From the NCBI GenBank assembly GCA_037388465.1, contig JARRKE010000013.1:1-64000 (forward strand): a stretch of DNA of 64,000 nt. Reading direction: 5' to 3'. The position numbers were made by a program, and so were the translations under genes. This document shows, in pieces, positions 1 through 10,046 of the stretch. Position 1 is the stretch's first letter; each line of letters begins with the position of its first letter. This stretch comes from Gammaproteobacteria bacterium. GTDB taxonomy: Bacteria; Pseudomonadota; Gammaproteobacteria; SpSt-1174. The notes beneath the pieces were generated by a model, which worked only from the letters and a program-made list of their open reading frames with translations, was not told where the DNA came from and searched no databases.

Positions 1-69
1 CGGCAGGTCCACGCGCCGGATGACGGGCGTCAGGCTGGCATCGTCCTTACGGGTTGCCTGTATGCTCAT
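1..69 (-). CDS. ftsW: FtsW, N-terminal fragment (runs off window)
   Basis: Only the first 23 codons are present (MSIQATRKDDASLTPVIRR...), so there is no diagnostic domain. The identity rests on position: it is the gene after murD in a dcw cluster, where the lipid II polymerase FtsW is expected. The ATG overlaps the murD stop in an ATGA, and a strong ribosome binding site (AAGGAGG, 5 bases before the ATG) lies inside the end of murD. A short cytoplasmic tail before the first membrane segment is normal for FtsW. Confidence is limited by the truncation. Confidence 0.6.
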   Translation of the reverse strand, partial: MSIQATRKDDASLTPVIRRVDLP

Positions 70-1408
70 TGCACCCTCCTTCGCACCAGTTCCATGAACA
101 TCTCGCCGCGCTGCTCGTAGCCCCGGAACATGTCGAAGCTCGCGCACGCGGGAGACAGCAACACGGTGTCGCCACGCTGCGCCAGCGATGCCGCGGCATC
201 GACCGCCGCTTCCAGCGACCCGACGTGAACGGTGGGCACCACGCCGTGCACGGCGGCGTCGATCAGTCCCGCATCGCGGCCGAACAACACCAGCGCCCGC
301 CCCTTGCGGCGCAACGCCGACTGCAGCGGCGTGAAGTCCTGCCCCTTCCCCAATCCGCCGGCCAGCAGCACCACCTTGCCCGGCATCCCCGCCAGCGCTG
401 CCAAAGTGGCGCCGAGATTGGTGCCCTTGGAATCGTTGATCCAGTCCACGCCGTCGATTTGCGCCACGCGTTCGCAGCGATGAGGCAGGCCGGCAAAGTC
501 CTTCAGCGTGTCCAGCATGATGGTCCGCGGCAGGCCCGCCGCCTCGCCGAGCGCCAGCGCTGCCAGGGCGTTGGCGAGGTTGTGACGGCCTGCCATACGC
601 AACTCGCGCGCCGGCAGCAGCAGGGTTTCGCCGCAGGCCAGCCAGGATTCTCCGTCGGCCTCCCGAACGCCGTAATTGCCGTCGGTCGGCGCATCGAGGC
701 CGAAGCTCACGGCGGATGCCGGCGCCAACGCGGCGGCGACCTTGTCCTCCCGATTCACGATGGCATGTTCGGCGTGGTGGTAGATGCGGCCCTTGGCGGC
801 CGCATAGGCCGGCACGTCGGCATAACGGTCCAGGTGATCGGGGCTCACGTTCAGCACCACCGCGGCGCGCGGCGCCAGGCTTTGAGTGGTCTCCAACTGG
901 AAGCTGGAAGCTCCAGGACATACAGCTCGATCTCGTCGCTCAGCAGGTCGAGCGCTGGCGTACCCAGGTTGCCGCCCATGCCGACAACCAGATCTGCCTT
1001 GCGCGCCATCTCGCCGACCAGGGTGGTGACCGTGCTCTTGCCGTTCGAGCCCGTGATCGCGATCACGGGCGCCTGTGCCGCCCGGGCGAAGAGCTCGATG
1101 TCGCCCAGCACCTCGGCGCCGGCGCCCGCAGCCGCCCGGATGGCCGGTTCGCTGACCGCCACGCCTGGGCTCACGATCAGTTGTCCGTAGCCGGTGAAGT
1201 TCGCCGCATCGAAATCGCCGCAATAGACGGGTGCATCCGGATACGCCGCTTCGAAACGTTCGAGCAGCGGCGGCACCTGACGCGAGTCGGCCACGGCGAA
1301 CGCCACCCCCTGCCCGGCCAGATAGCGGGCCACCGACAGTCCGGTCTCTCCGAGACCGATGATGAGGGTGTTGATCGCGTGCGTCATGTCGAGTGCCGTC
1401 GCCGTCAT
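66..1408 (-). CDS. murD: UDP-N-acetylmuramoyl-L-alanine--D-glutamate ligase, frameshifted as written
   Basis: Adds D-Glu to UDP-MurNAc-L-Ala in the cytoplasm. Frame one (from 1408) carries the N-terminal Rossmann domain (IIGLGETGLSVARYL) and the ATP loop ITGSNGKSTVT, then reads ELPASSWRPLK and dies. A second frame carries ASSFQLETT, NVSPDHLDRY, GRHNLANALAAL, NDSKGTN and LSPACASFD to the stop at 66. The family motif LELSSFQLETT is rebuilt by adding one T to a minus-strand CTTCC near 908-909. The span is 1343 bases, one short of 448 codons. It sits 4 bases after mraY and overlaps ftsW. Because murD is essential, a one-base sequence error is likelier than a dead gene. Confidence 0.9.
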
Positions 1409-1412
1409 CGCG

Positions 1413-2495
1413 TCACCGCAGTTTCAATGTCGCCAGGCCGAGCAGAACCAGGATCACCGTCACGATCCAGAACCGTACGATGACCCTGGGCTCGGGCCAG
1501 CCCTTGAGTTCGAAGTGGTGATGCAGGGGCGCCATGCGGAATATGCGCCGTCCGGTCAGCTTGAAGGAGGCGACCTGCAGGATGACCGAGACGGTTTCCA
1601 TCACGAACACCCCGCCCATGATCAGCAGCACCAGTTCCTGGCGCACCACCACGGCGACCACGCCGAGCGCGGCGCCCAGCGCCAGCGCCCCGACATCGCC
1701 CATGAAGACCTGGGCCGGATAGGTGTTGAACCACAGAAAACCCAGCCCGGCACCTACCAGCGCACTGCAGAACACCACCACCTCACCCACGCCGGGGACA
1801 TAGGGAATGCCGAGGTAATGGGCGTAATTGAAGTTGCCGGTGGCGTAGGCGAACACGCCCAGAGCGGCCGCCACCATGACGGTGGGCATGATGGCCAGGC
1901 CGTCCAGGCCATCGGTCAGGTTCACCGCATTGCTCGAACCGACGATCACGAAATAGGTCAGCACGATGTATCCCCAGCCGAGCGGCAGCAGCACGTGCTT
2001 GAAAAACGGCACGATCAGCACCGTCTCCGCGGGCACCTGCGCTGTCGCATAAAGAATGAGCGCCGCCGCCAGGGCGATCACCGATTGCCAGAAATATTTG
2101 GCACGCGCCGACAGGCCCCGCGAGTTGCCATAGCGCAGTTTGAGATAGTCGTCCACGCCGCCGACGAGCCCGAACAACAGGGTCACGCCGAACACGATCC
2201 ATACGAAACGGTTCGCGAGGTCGGACCACAGCAGGGTGCTGATGGCCACCGCGATCAGGATCAGGGCACCGCCCATGGTCGGCGTGCCTGCCTTGGAAAG
2301 ATGCGTTTGCGGCCCGTCGGTACGAATCTGCTGTCCGATCTTGTAGCGGGTCAGGCGGCGGATCATGCCCGGTCCGACGATAAAGGCGATCACCAGCGCG
2401 GTCAGGACGCCGAGAATCGCCCGCAATGTCAGATACTGAAAGACATTGAAGGCTCGGTAGTAATGGCCGAGATAGTCGAACAGGCTAAGCAGCAT
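1413..2495 (-). CDS. mraY: Phospho-N-acetylmuramoyl-pentapeptide-transferase
   Basis: Integral membrane enzyme that moves phospho-MurNAc-pentapeptide onto undecaprenyl phosphate to make lipid I. The 360-residue product has the normal family length and about ten hydrophobic segments. Recognisable motifs are TPTMGG, the Asp-rich [18 protein letters not shown] and the cytoplasmic PLHHHFE near the end. I chose the ATG at 2495 (MLLSLFDYL) because it matches the family start; the longer open frame upstream lies in murF. It overlaps the end of murF by 11 bases and is followed closely by murD, so translational coupling is likely. Confidence 0.97.
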   Translation of the reverse strand: MLLSLFDYLGHYYRAFNVFQYLTLRAILGVLTALVIAFIVGPGMIRRLTRYKIGQQIRTDGPQTHLSKAGTPTMGGALILIAVAISTLLWSDLANRFVWIVFGVTLLFGLVGGVDDYLKLRYGNSRGLSARAKYFWQSVIALAAALILYATAQVPAETVLIVPFFKHVLLPLGWGYIVLTYFVIVGSSNAVNLTDGLDGLAIMPTVMVAAALGVFAYATGNFNYAHYLGIPYVPGVGEVVVFCSALVGAGLGFLWFNTYPAQVFMGDVGALALGAALGVVAVVVRQELVLLIMGGVFVMETVSVILQVASFKLTGRRIFRMAPLHHHFELKGWPEPRVIVRFWIVTVILVLLGLATLKLR

Positions 2496-3849
2496 GGTTA
2501 CGCCCCTGATGGGTTTCTTTGGTGCGTCCCAGCAATGCCTCCACCACCTGTTCCATGCGCATGCTGCGCGAGCCCTTGACCAGCAAGGCCTCACCGGGGG
2601 CAAGCTCCACCTGCAACGCCTCGATCAGTTGCCGGATGTCATCGAAATGTCTGGCGCCGGACCCGAAGGCCTCCACCGCATGGCGGCTGAGGGGACCGAC
2701 TGCATACAAGCGTTCAATGCCTGACTCGCGCGCCGTCTGGCCGACGCGCTGGTGCAGCTGCTCGCCGGCATCACCCAATTCGGCCATATCCCCCAGCGCC
2801 AGGGTACGCGGCCCCGACAGCGCAGCCAGATACTGGATGGCGGCCTGGACCGAGGCGGGATTGGCGTTATAGCTGTCGTCGATCAGCCGCAGGCCGCCGG
2901 GCCCGGCCAGCACCTCCAGTCTGCCGTGCACACTGGTCAGGCCGGACAATCCCGTGCGGACGTTCTCGATCGTGGCGTCCACCGCCAGGGTGGCCGCAGA
3001 TGCCGCAAGCGCGTTCATGGCGTTGTGCCGTCCCGGCAAGGGCAGGCGCACCTCGCAGCCGCCCTGCGCCGTCTCGATATGCAAGGGCATACCGTCTCCC
3101 GCCCAGGCGGCATGCACGTCGGCCGGCCGCGTCAGCCCGAAGCGCACGATCCTGCGGCCCCGGTTCTGCGCCAGCCATTGCTCGGCATAGGCGTCGTCCG
3201 CGTTGATGACCGCCACGCCGTCGCGCGTCAGCCCCTGGAAGATCTCGCCCTTGGCTCGCGCGACGCCGGCCACATCGCCGAACCCCTCGAGATGAGCGGG
3301 TCCGGCATTGGTGATCAGCGCCACGTCCGGCCGTGCGATACGGGTCAGATAGGCGATCTCGCCGAAATGGTTGGCGCCCATTTCCAGCACCACGTAGTCG
3401 TGGAACGGCCGCGCCTCGAGCAGGGTCAGCGGCATGCCGATGTCGTTGTTGAGATTGCCGGCGGTCACCAGCACCCGACCGCGCGTGGCCAGAATAGCGC
3501 CGATCATTTCCTTGACCGTGGTCTTGCCGTTGCTACCGGTAAGCGCAATCACCGGCATATGCAGCCGGCTGCGCCAGCCCGCGGCCAGACGCCCCAGACC
3601 GAGACGGGTGTCGTCAACGACGATTTGCGGCAGATCGGTCTCCACGCGCCGGGCGACCAATACGGCGGCGGCCTGCAGGCCGCCGTCGATGAAGTCGTGG
3701 GCATCAAAACGATCCCCGTGCAGCGCGATGAACAATTGGTGCACCTCGCAACGCCGGCTGTCGGTGGACACGCCGTCGACAGGCACGTCGGCACCCACCA
3801 GCTCACCCTGTGCGAGCGCCGCGATCTCGGCGGTGGTGAGCCAGCTCAT
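2485..3849 (-). CDS. murF: UDP-N-acetylmuramoyl-tripeptide--D-alanyl-D-alanine ligase
   Basis: Adds D-Ala-D-Ala to the UDP-MurNAc-tripeptide. The 454-residue protein shows the three Mur ligase parts: an N-terminal substrate domain (STDSRR), the ATP loop [13 protein letters not shown], then [20 protein letters not shown] and the C-terminal [11 protein letters not shown] and KGSRSMRME. The start at 3849 (MSWLTTAEI) is preferred over one six codons upstream because GGAGG lies 8 bases before it. It overlaps the murE stop in an ATGA and overlaps mraY downstream. Confidence 0.97.
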   Translation of the reverse strand: MSWLTTAEIAALAQGELVGADVPVDGVSTDSRRCEVHQLFIALHGDRFDAHDFIDGGLQAAAVLVARRVETDLPQIVVDDTRLGLGRLAAGWRSRLHMPVIALTGSNGKTTVKEMIGAILATRGRVLVTAGNLNNDIGMPLTLLEARPFHDYVVLEMGANHFGEIAYLTRIARPDVALITNAGPAHLEGFGDVAGVARAKGEIFQGLTRDGVAVINADDAYAEQWLAQNRGRRIVRFGLTRPADVHAAWAGDGMPLHIETAQGGCEVRLPLPGRHNAMNALAASAATLAVDATIENVRTGLSGLTSVHGRLEVLAGPGGLRLIDDSYNANPASVQAAIQYLAALSGPRTLALGDMAELGDAGEQLHQRVGQTARESGIERLYAVGPLSRHAVEAFGSGARHFDDIRQLIEALQVELAPGEALLVKGSRSMRMEQVVEALLGRTKETHQGRNHAA

Positions 3850-5351
3850 GCGGAGACCTCCAGACACGCACTCACTTGCTCGCGGTCGCTGAACGGCCGT
3901 CGCGTCGCACCGTATTGCTGATAAATCTCGTGCCCCTTGCCGGCCACCAGCACCACATCGCCAGCGCCTGCGTCCGCAACGGCCCGGGCGATCGCCATAG
4001 CCCGGTCGTGCTCAACCTCAACGGGCGTATCGCCCGTGATGCCCGCCAGGATCTCGTCCACGATGAGCTGGGGGGATTCATGGCGTGGATTGTCGTCGGT
4101 GACGATTACCGCATCGGCCAGCCTGGCTGCGACGGCGCCCATCTCGGCCCGCTTGCCGCGATCCCGGTCACCGCCGCAGCCGAACACGCAAATCAGGCGC
4201 CCCTCGGCCAGCGGGCGCAGGCTTTCCAGCACCGCGGCCAATGCACCCGGCGTGTGGGCGTAGTCCACCACCACCAGTGGCTGGCCCGCCCCGCCACCGA
4301 AGGCCTCCATGCGTCCCGGAATGCTGCGCGTGTGCGACAGGCGCTCCAGGGCGTCATTGAGCTCGACCCCCAGCGCCAGCAGGGTCGACAGCACCGCCAG
4401 CAGGTTGTAGACGTTGAAGCGTCCCAGCAGCGGCGCCTGAAATTCGCCAGTGCCCCAGGGCGTCTCCACGCGGCCGCTGAATCCCTGAGGGCCGTAGAGA
4501 ATATCCACGGCACGCACGGCGTTATCGCCGGCGGATGCTTCCAATCCGTAACCCACGCGGTCCACCTGACCGTCGAGCTCCGAATACAGGGCACGCCCGA
4601 AGGCATCGTCGAGATTCAATACGGCATGACGCAGCCCCGGCCAGTGGAACAGCCGGCGCTTGGCATCGGCATAGGCGGCATGGCTGCCGTGATAGTCGAG
4701 GTGATCGCGAGTCAGGTTGCTGAGCAGGGCGATGTCGAAATCCACCCCGCTGACGCGCCCCTGTTCGAGGGCATGCGAGGAAACCTCCATGCTGGTCCAG
4801 CGCGCTCCCCGGTCGACAAACCGGCGCAGTTCATGATGGACGCGCACCGCATCGGGCGTGGTATGCGTTCCGGATTCCAACTCGCCGTAAAGACCGTACC
4901 CCAGGGTACCGATCACGCCGCAGCGCGCCCGCTCGAGATCCAGTGCCTGGGCCAGAAAATGACTGATGGACGACTTGCCGTCGGTACCCGTGATGCCGAT
5001 GACGGTCATCGCCCGCGAGGGATGCTCGAAAAACCGGTCCGCGATCTCACCCACCCGCTGACCGAGCCCCGGTACCGCGATCACGGGAATGTCGGCGGGC
5101 AGCGGCTGCAATCCGTCCACGGCCTCGTACACGATGGCGGCGGCACCGCGCTGAATCGCCTCGGCGGCGAACGTCAGGCCGTGGGCATGTAATCCCTGAC
5201 AGGCCAGGAAAACGTAACCCGGCTCCACACCGCGGCTGTCCAAGGCGAGGCCCGCCACGGCGACATCCTGGTAGCGTGATTCGACCGACGCCACCCCGCG
5301 CAGCAATGCGGCCAGCGTATGCACGGGCCGGGTGGTACGACGCGCGGCCAT
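3846..5351 (-). CDS. murE: UDP-N-acetylmuramoyl-L-alanyl-D-glutamate--meso-diaminopimelate ligase
   Basis: Adds the third stem-peptide residue. The 501-residue protein has the ATP loop GITGTDGKSS, HTTPDAV, SMEVSSHAL, NLTRDHLDYHG and VDYAHTPGAL. The motif DNPR (in TDDNPRHES) is the known signature of MurE enzymes that choose meso-diaminopimelate rather than lysine, so this is a DAP-type wall. The start is fixed by a TGATG overlap with the ftsI stop at 5351. The same frame stays open further upstream, but that stretch is antiparallel-free noise inside ftsI. Confidence 0.97.
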   Translation of the reverse strand: MAARRTTRPVHTLAALLRGVASVESRYQDVAVAGLALDSRGVEPGYVFLACQGLHAHGLTFAAEAIQRGAAAIVYEAVDGLQPLPADIPVIAVPGLGQRVGEIADRFFEHPSRAMTVIGITGTDGKSSISHFLAQALDLERARCGVIGTLGYGLYGELESGTHTTPDAVRVHHELRRFVDRGARWTSMEVSSHALEQGRVSGVDFDIALLSNLTRDHLDYHGSHAAYADAKRRLFHWPGLRHAVLNLDDAFGRALYSELDGQVDRVGYGLEASAGDNAVRAVDILYGPQGFSGRVETPWGTGEFQAPLLGRFNVYNLLAVLSTLLALGVELNDALERLSHTRSIPGRMEAFGGGAGQPLVVVDYAHTPGALAAVLESLRPLAEGRLICVFGCGGDRDRGKRAEMGAVAARLADAVIVTDDNPRHESPQLIVDEILAGITGDTPVEVEHDRAMAIARAVADAGAGDVVLVAGKGHEIYQQYGATRRPFSDREQVSACLEVSA

Positions 5352-7081
5352 CAAGCCGCACCTCCCGGGCCATTCGGATGCGCCTCGACCTTGATGACGT
5401 TCTTGGGCAGATTGTCCGGCGGCACGTTCAGGATGCGCAGCGAGCCGGCCATGATGTGTGAGAACACCGGCGCCGCAACCTGCCCGCCGTAATACTTGCC
5501 CCGGCTCGGCTGATTGATGACCACGACCACGACCAGCCGGGGATCCTCCGCCGGCGCCAGACCGGCGAACACGGCGAAATACCGGTCGCGCGCGTAGCCG
5601 CTCTCGCCCGGTTTGTGCGCCGTGCCGGTCTTGCCGGCCACCCGGTAGCCCTCGACCCGCGCGGCATAGGCCGTGCCGACCGGACTGACGACCGCTTCCA
5701 AGTAACGATCGATGCGCTTCGCGATGCCAGCCCGCATCACCCGCTCGCCGGGATTGGGATGATCCTTGCCCACCGGCAAAAACGTCGCCGGATGGCGCAC
5801 GCCGTCGTCGGCGAGCACGCAATAGGCATCGGCCAGTTGCAGCGCCGTCACCGACAGACCGTAACCGTAAGCGGCCGAGGCACGATCGGCGTCACCCCAG
5901 CGCTGGTAACTGGTCAGCACGCCGCTGCGCTCGCCGGGAAACCCGCTGCCGGTCGTATGGCCGAAGCCGACGCGCGACAGCATGGCCCACTGGTCTTCGG
6001 GCTTCATCATCAACGCCAGCTTCGTGGCCCCGACGTTGCTCGACTTCTCGAGCAGTGTCTTGAGGTCGACCGTGCCGAGATTACGGTCGTCGCGGATGGT
6101 ATAGCCCTGCACGCGGATGTAGCCGGGAGAGGTGTTGATCTTGATCAACGGATTCACCGCCCCGCTTTGCAGCGCGGCCGCCACGGTGAACGGCTTGATG
6201 GTCGAACCCGGCTCGAACACGTCGGTCACCGCACGGTTGCGATAGTATCGGCTGACCAGGTCGTCACGATTGTTGGGATTGAAGGACGGCTGGTTGGCCA
6301 TGGCCAGCACCTCGCCGGTACGCGGGTCCATCACCACCACCGAGCCCGACAGGGCCTGATCGGCCAGCACCGCCTTTTTCAGTTCACGGTAGGCCAGATA
6401 CTGGATACGACGGTCGATGCTGATGCGCAGATCGCGGCCGGGGTGCGGCGCCTTCAGCTGGCGCACCTCCTCGACCACGTGACCCAGCCGATCGCGCACC
6501 ACCTCCTTGGCGCCGGGCGTTCCGCTCAGCCAGTGCTCGTAGGCGAGCTCTAGCCCTTCCTGGCCATGGTCGTCGATATTGGTAAAGCCCAGCACATGGC
6601 CGGCCACCTCACCCAGCGGGTAATAGCGGCGATATTCGCGCTGCAGCGCAACGCCGGGCACGCCCAGATCCATGACCCGGCGGGCGAGATCGGGCGGCAC
6701 CTGCCGCCTGAGATAAACAAATTCGCGAGTCGAGAAATCGCTCAGCCGCCGGTAAAGCTCGCCGTACTTCATGCCGAGCAGCTTGGCGAGCTTCGGCAAC
6801 TGCTTACGGGCGGCGAGCGTTTCCTGGGGGTTGGCCCAGACGGCATCCACGGGCGTGCTGATCGCCAGCGGCTCGCCGTTGCGATCGGTGATCATGCCGC
6901 GGTGCGCCGGCATCGTCACCACGCGCAGATGCCGTGCATCGCCCTGCTGCTGCAGAAAATGCCGTTCCACGACCTGCAGATCGAAGGCGCGCACGATCAA
7001 TGCGACCATCCCGGTCGCAAAGAACACCAGGACCAGCACACGCCGTCCCCGGTAGCTGCTTGTCGCTGCGCCTTGACTCAC
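5351..7081 (-). CDS. ftsI: Septal peptidoglycan transpeptidase (PBP3)
   Basis: Class B penicillin-binding protein that cross-links septal peptidoglycan. It is 576 residues long: a short cytoplasmic tail, one membrane anchor at about residues 14-31, the dimerisation/pedestal region (RGMITDRNGEPLA), then the transpeptidase domain. The catalytic motifs are intact: STIK with Ser293, SSN at 346-348 and KTG at 483-485. The start codon is GTG, overlapping the ftsL stop as GTGA. It sits between ftsL and murE, as in other gammaproteobacteria. Confidence 0.97.
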   Translation of the reverse strand: MSQGAATSSYRGRRVLVLVFFATGMVALIVRAFDLQVVERHFLQQQGDARHLRVVTMPAHRGMITDRNGEPLAISTPVDAVWANPQETLAARKQLPKLAKLLGMKYGELYRRLSDFSTREFVYLRRQVPPDLARRVMDLGVPGVALQREYRRYYPLGEVAGHVLGFTNIDDHGQEGLELAYEHWLSGTPGAKEVVRDRLGHVVEEVRQLKAPHPGRDLRISIDRRIQYLAYRELKKAVLADQALSGSVVVMDPRTGEVLAMANQPSFNPNNRDDLVSRYYRNRAVTDVFEPGSTIKPFTVAAALQSGAVNPLIKINTSPGYIRVQGYTIRDDRNLGTVDLKTLLEKSSNVGATKLALMMKPEDQWAMLSRVGFGHTTGSGFPGERSGVLTSYQRWGDADRASAAYGYGLSVTALQLADAYCVLADDGVRHPATFLPVGKDHPNPGERVMRAGIAKRIDRYLEAVVSPVGTAYAARVEGYRVAGKTGTAHKPGESGYARDRYFAVFAGLAPAEDPRLVVVVVINQPSRGKYYGGQVAAPVFSHIMAGSLRILNVPPDNLPKNVIKVEAHPNGPGGAA

Positions 7082-7353
7082 TGGCTCACCACCACCATCC
7101 GCTTTTGTTTCGGGAGCTCCATGTGCAGCTCCTCACGGGCCCGCTTTTCGATATAACCGTGGGTGGCCCAGGTGCTCTGTTCGAGCAGCAGGCGTCCCCA
7201 TTCCACGTTCAATCGATCACGCGCCTTGTTCAGTTGCTGCAGCTGCGCGAAGGCCTGGCGACTCTCGTACTGACTCACCACCACCCCCAGCGCGCTGGCT
7301 ACGCAGCCGGCGTACAACAAACCGGCGGCGGCCAATTGCCACTTCGGGCTCAT
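7078..7353 (-). CDS. ftsL: Cell division protein FtsL
   Basis: Small bitopic divisome protein of 91 residues. It has one N-terminal membrane segment (about residues 7-27), then a periplasmic heptad-like stretch ([22 protein letters not shown]) that in this family forms a coiled coil with FtsB, ending in the typical REELHMELP. The ATG overlaps the rsmH stop in an ATGA, which decides the start against a longer open frame. Sequence conservation in FtsL is poor, so position and topology carry much of the call. Confidence 0.92.
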   Translation of the reverse strand: MSPKWQLAAAGLLYAGCVASALGVVVSQYESRQAFAQLQQLNKARDRLNVEWGRLLLEQSTWATHGYIEKRAREELHMELPKQKRMVVVSQ

Positions 7354-8282
7354 GCCGCACGCTCCGCGACCCGCAGCACCGCACTGCGGGCACGGGGATT
7401 GCGGGCGATCTCGTCTTCGCTCGCCCGTCGCGCCTTGCCGCACAGACGCAAGGGCACGACCTCTGCGGCCTGCGGCACCGGCAATCCGCGCGGGGCCTGG
7501 GGCGGTCGCGATGCATCGCGCATGAACCGTTTGACGATCCGGTCTTCCAGCGAGTGAAAACTGATCACCGCCAGCCGACCGCCAATGGCCAACACCTCCA
7601 GCGCCTGCGGCAAAGTGGCCTCGAGCGCCTGCAGTTCGGCGTTGATGAATATGCGAATCGCCTGAAAGCTGCGCGTGGCCGGATGCTTGTGCGGGTCCGG
7701 ACGCGGCACTGAACGCCGGATCAGGTCGGCCAGCTGGCGGGTCCGCGTCAGCGGCGTGGTCGTCCGGGCCTGAACCACGTTGCGCGCAATGCGTCGCGAA
7801 TAACGCTCCTCACCGTAACGCCACAGCACATCGGCGATCTCGCGCTCCGGGGCGGTATTAAGCCAGTCCGCCGCACTCGGGCCACGGTCGGGGTCCATGC
7901 GCATGTCGAGCGGGCCGTCCTGAATAAAACTAAAGCCCCGTAGGGGCTCGTCCAGTTGGGGCGAGGAAACCCCCAGGTCGAGGAGAATGCCCGCGACCCT
8001 GCCCAAACAGTCATGTTTTCGCGCCACCCGAGCCAGCATCTCAAACGACCCCCGCTCGATTACAAACCGTTTGTCCTCCGACGCCAGTCGCTCGCCTTCC
8101 GCCACCGCCTCCGGATCCTGGTCGATTCCGATCACCCGGCCCGCCGACCCCAGGCGCTCCAATATCAGCTGCGCATGGCCGCCCCTGCCGAAGGTGCCGT
8201 CGATAAACACCCCGTTCCCTTCCGGCCTCAGTGCTTCCAGCACCTCGGCGGGCATGACCGGCAAATGCGCCTCGCGCGCCAT
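7350..8282 (-). CDS. rsmH: 16S rRNA (cytosine(1402)-N4)-methyltransferase
   Basis: Methylates C1402 of 16S rRNA in the decoding centre, using SAM. The 310-residue protein begins [13 protein letters not shown] and has the SAM motif [10 protein letters not shown], then [14 protein letters not shown], the inserted helical domain and [14 protein letters not shown]. The ATG shares a base with the mraZ stop (TGATG). It is the second gene of the dcw cluster, as in most bacteria. In the same genome region, rsmI at 10034-10891 modifies the 2'-O of the same nucleotide. Confidence 0.97.
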   Translation of the reverse strand: MAREAHLPVMPAEVLEALRPEGNGVFIDGTFGRGGHAQLILERLGSAGRVIGIDQDPEAVAEGERLASEDKRFVIERGSFEMLARVARKHDCLGRVAGILLDLGVSSPQLDEPLRGFSFIQDGPLDMRMDPDRGPSAADWLNTAPEREIADVLWRYGEERYSRRIARNVVQARTTTPLTRTRQLADLIRRSVPRPDPHKHPATRSFQAIRIFINAELQALEATLPQALEVLAIGGRLAVISFHSLEDRIVKRFMRDASRPPQAPRGLPVPQAAEVVPLRLCGKARRASEDEIARNPRARSAVLRVAERAA

Positions 8283-8731
8283 CAGATCGATAAGGTCGCG
8301 AGCGCGTCGTTCAGCTCGTCAGCTTCGCTGCCCAGAACCTGCTCACGCTGCGCGTTCCAGGTCTCTTCGTCCCACAACTCAAACTTGTTTCCCTGACCGA
8401 CCAGGACCGCACGCTTCTCCAGGCCGGCGTATTCACGTAGTGCGGCCGGCAACAGGATGCGCCCCTGGGCGTCGAATTCGACCTCGGTCGCATGCCCCTG
8501 CATCAAGCGCTGCAGGGCGCGCACCTGACGGTTCATGTTGGGCAGCGACATGATTTTTTGTTCGATCTGCAGCCACTCGGGAAGCGGATAGATCAGCAGG
8601 CAACGGTCGGGGTCGACCGTCACGACGAGGTTGCCGCCACAGGTGTCGGCCAGCTGCTCACGGTAGCGCGCGGGCATGGCCAGCCGCCCCTTGGCATCCA
8701 GGTTCAGGTTGTTGACGCCGCGAAAAACCAT
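8282..8731 (-). CDS. mraZ: Transcriptional regulator MraZ
   Basis: AbrB-like DNA-binding protein that, in studied gammaproteobacteria, forms a ring and represses its own dcw promoter. The 149-residue protein has the duplicated fold: repeat one [20 protein letters not shown] and repeat two [19 protein letters not shown], both with the DAKGR/DAQGR signature. It is the first gene of the cluster. Three MraZ boxes lie just upstream at 8756-8781, so autoregulation is well supported here. Confidence 0.97.
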   Translation of the reverse strand: MVFRGVNNLNLDAKGRLAMPARYREQLADTCGGNLVVTVDPDRCLLIYPLPEWLQIEQKIMSLPNMNRQVRALQRLMQGHATEVEFDAQGRILLPAALREYAGLEKRAVLVGQGNKFELWDEETWNAQREQVLGSEADELNDALATLSI

Positions 8732-8755
8732 CGCTCAGCTCACCCGGGGTAATTT

Positions 8756-8781
8756 CCCCACCGATCCCCACTTTTCCCCAC
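8756..8781 (-). promoter_or_regulatory. MraZ operator: three GTGGGG boxes, 10-bp period
   Basis: On the minus strand the hexamer GTGGGG occurs three times, at 8781-8776, 8771-8766 and 8761-8756, each exactly 10 bases from the next. Direct repeats of GTGGG with one helical-turn spacing upstream of mraZ are the published MraZ binding pattern. The boxes lie between the promoter -10 (8790-8795) and the mraZ start (8731), so bound protein would cover the likely transcription start. Confidence 0.9.
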
Positions 8782-8789
8782 TTCGCCAC

Positions 8790-8819
8790 ACTATAGGAAG
8801 CAATTCCCTGCGCTGTCAA
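8790..8819 (-). promoter_or_regulatory. Sigma70-type promoter for the dcw cluster
   Basis: Minus strand: a perfect -35 TTGACA at 8819-8814, an 18-base spacer and a -10 TATAGT at 8795-8790. It is the only good promoter-like sequence I see between rnpB and mraZ. It places the start of transcription near 8783, at the edge of the MraZ boxes. Confidence 0.78.
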
Positions 8820-8965
8820 GGAAGAAATATGTAAAAGTTGTTTGTATGACAACGACTTAGCGAAACATCTACAGGTGGGAAATATCCAGTCCAAACCTGG
8901 CTGAGGGTATTAACAATCAGCGGGTTGAGAGCAGAAGCTAGAAATTACTTGAGGTATAGCCAAGG

Positions 8966-8990
8966 CGCCGGCAGGGAATCCATGCCGGCG
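8966..8990. other. 8-bp perfect hairpin in rnpB-mraZ intergenic region
   Basis: CGCCGGCA and TGCCGGCG pair around a 9-base loop. There is no T run on either side, so this is not a classic terminator. It lies downstream of rnpB on its strand and could trim or stop read-through from rnpB into the dcw promoter. The rest of 8820-9028 shows nothing I can name. Confidence 0.5.
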
Positions 8991-9028
8991 GATTACATAT
9001 ATTCATAAGCAGGTGTACATAAAAAATC

Positions 9029-9376
<348 letters not shown>

Positions 9377-9404
9377 GTGGATAAGTAAGATACCACAGGG
9401 TGGT

Positions 9405-9881
9405 TTACTCGACCTGCCTCTTTTTACGCTGATACCGGTGCCAGCGGAAACTGACCACACCCAGCCATCGGTTCAAGGGATGATCCCGCCTCAGCCAACT
9501 GATGGACAACGGCCGGCGCCGATCATAGCGCTGCAACAGGTCCAGCAGCGGCGGATCGTCGGGATAGGCCGACAAGCCTTCCTCGATCACCCGTAACGCC
9601 TTGCTGACGTTGCCGAACTTGCGTTCGGCACGCGCCAGATTGTGATGCAACTCGGGGCCTGTACCCCCTTCCTTCACCGCAAGGCGGCACAGCACCAACC
9701 CACCCCGGTCATTCTGCATGGCACGGGTAAGCCCCAACCAGGAACGATAAAGCGCCCACCGGGGATCGCCGGGGGCGACCTCCTCGACCAATTCGCTGAA
9801 AAAATCCTCCGCGACCTCAAAATTTCCGAATTCGAAGAACTTGCGCCCTTCCTCGAAATCCTTATCGTGGTTCTCGGCCAT
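9405..9881 (-). CDS. TPR-like protein of unknown function
   Basis: I do not recognise this as a named family. The 158-residue product starts MAENHDKDFEEGRKFFEFG and looks like tandem helical repeats: EVAEDFFSELVEEVAPGDPRWALYRSWLGL, then ELHHNLARAERKFGNVSKALRVIEEGL, followed by DDPPLLDLLQRY. These resemble tetratricopeptide repeats. The C-terminus is very basic (RWHRYQRKKRQ), which could bind RNA or membrane surface. The ATG at 9881 is chosen because GGGAG lies 5 bases upstream; a longer frame opens at 9917. It has no signal peptide. It lies just upstream of rnpB. Confidence 0.7.
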   Translation of the reverse strand: MAENHDKDFEEGRKFFEFGNFEVAEDFFSELVEEVAPGDPRWALYRSWLGLTRAMQNDRGGLVLCRLAVKEGGTGPELHHNLARAERKFGNVSKALRVIEEGLSAYPDDPPLLDLLQRYDRRRPLSISWLRRDHPLNRWLGVVSFRWHRYQRKKRQVE

Positions 9882-9970
9882 GCCTACTCCCGGGAGGTGT
9901 CCTGGTTGTTGTATCAACCCGTCGATTTCCTTGCCTGGGAGACGGGGCTCGCTATAATAGCCAACCCGAC

Positions 9971-10046
9971 GCTCCCTTCGTCTAGTGGTCTAGGACGCTG
10001 CCCTCTCACGGCGGAAACAGGGGTTCGAGTCCCCTAGGGAGCGCCA
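9971..10046 (+). tRNA. tRNA-Glu (anticodon CTC), CCA encoded
   Basis: The cloverleaf is complete: acceptor GCTCCCT pairs with AGGGAGC at 10036-10042, the T arm is AGGGGTTCGAGTCCCCT, and the anticodon loop reads CT-CTC-AC. The body closely resembles tRNA-Glu, with CTC in place of the usual TTC. Discriminator G at 10043 and CCA at 10044-10046 are encoded. The last 13 bases overlap the stop codon and final codons of rsmI on the other strand. Confidence 0.93.

Noticed and set aside
1359-2579. 406-codon open frame on the plus strand
   Set aside because: Exact antisense of mraY, with His/Gln-rich composition; a shadow.
3846-5822. murE extended to 658 residues
   Set aside because: The extra 157 codons lie inside ftsI in another frame; the TGATG overlap at 5351 fits the family start.
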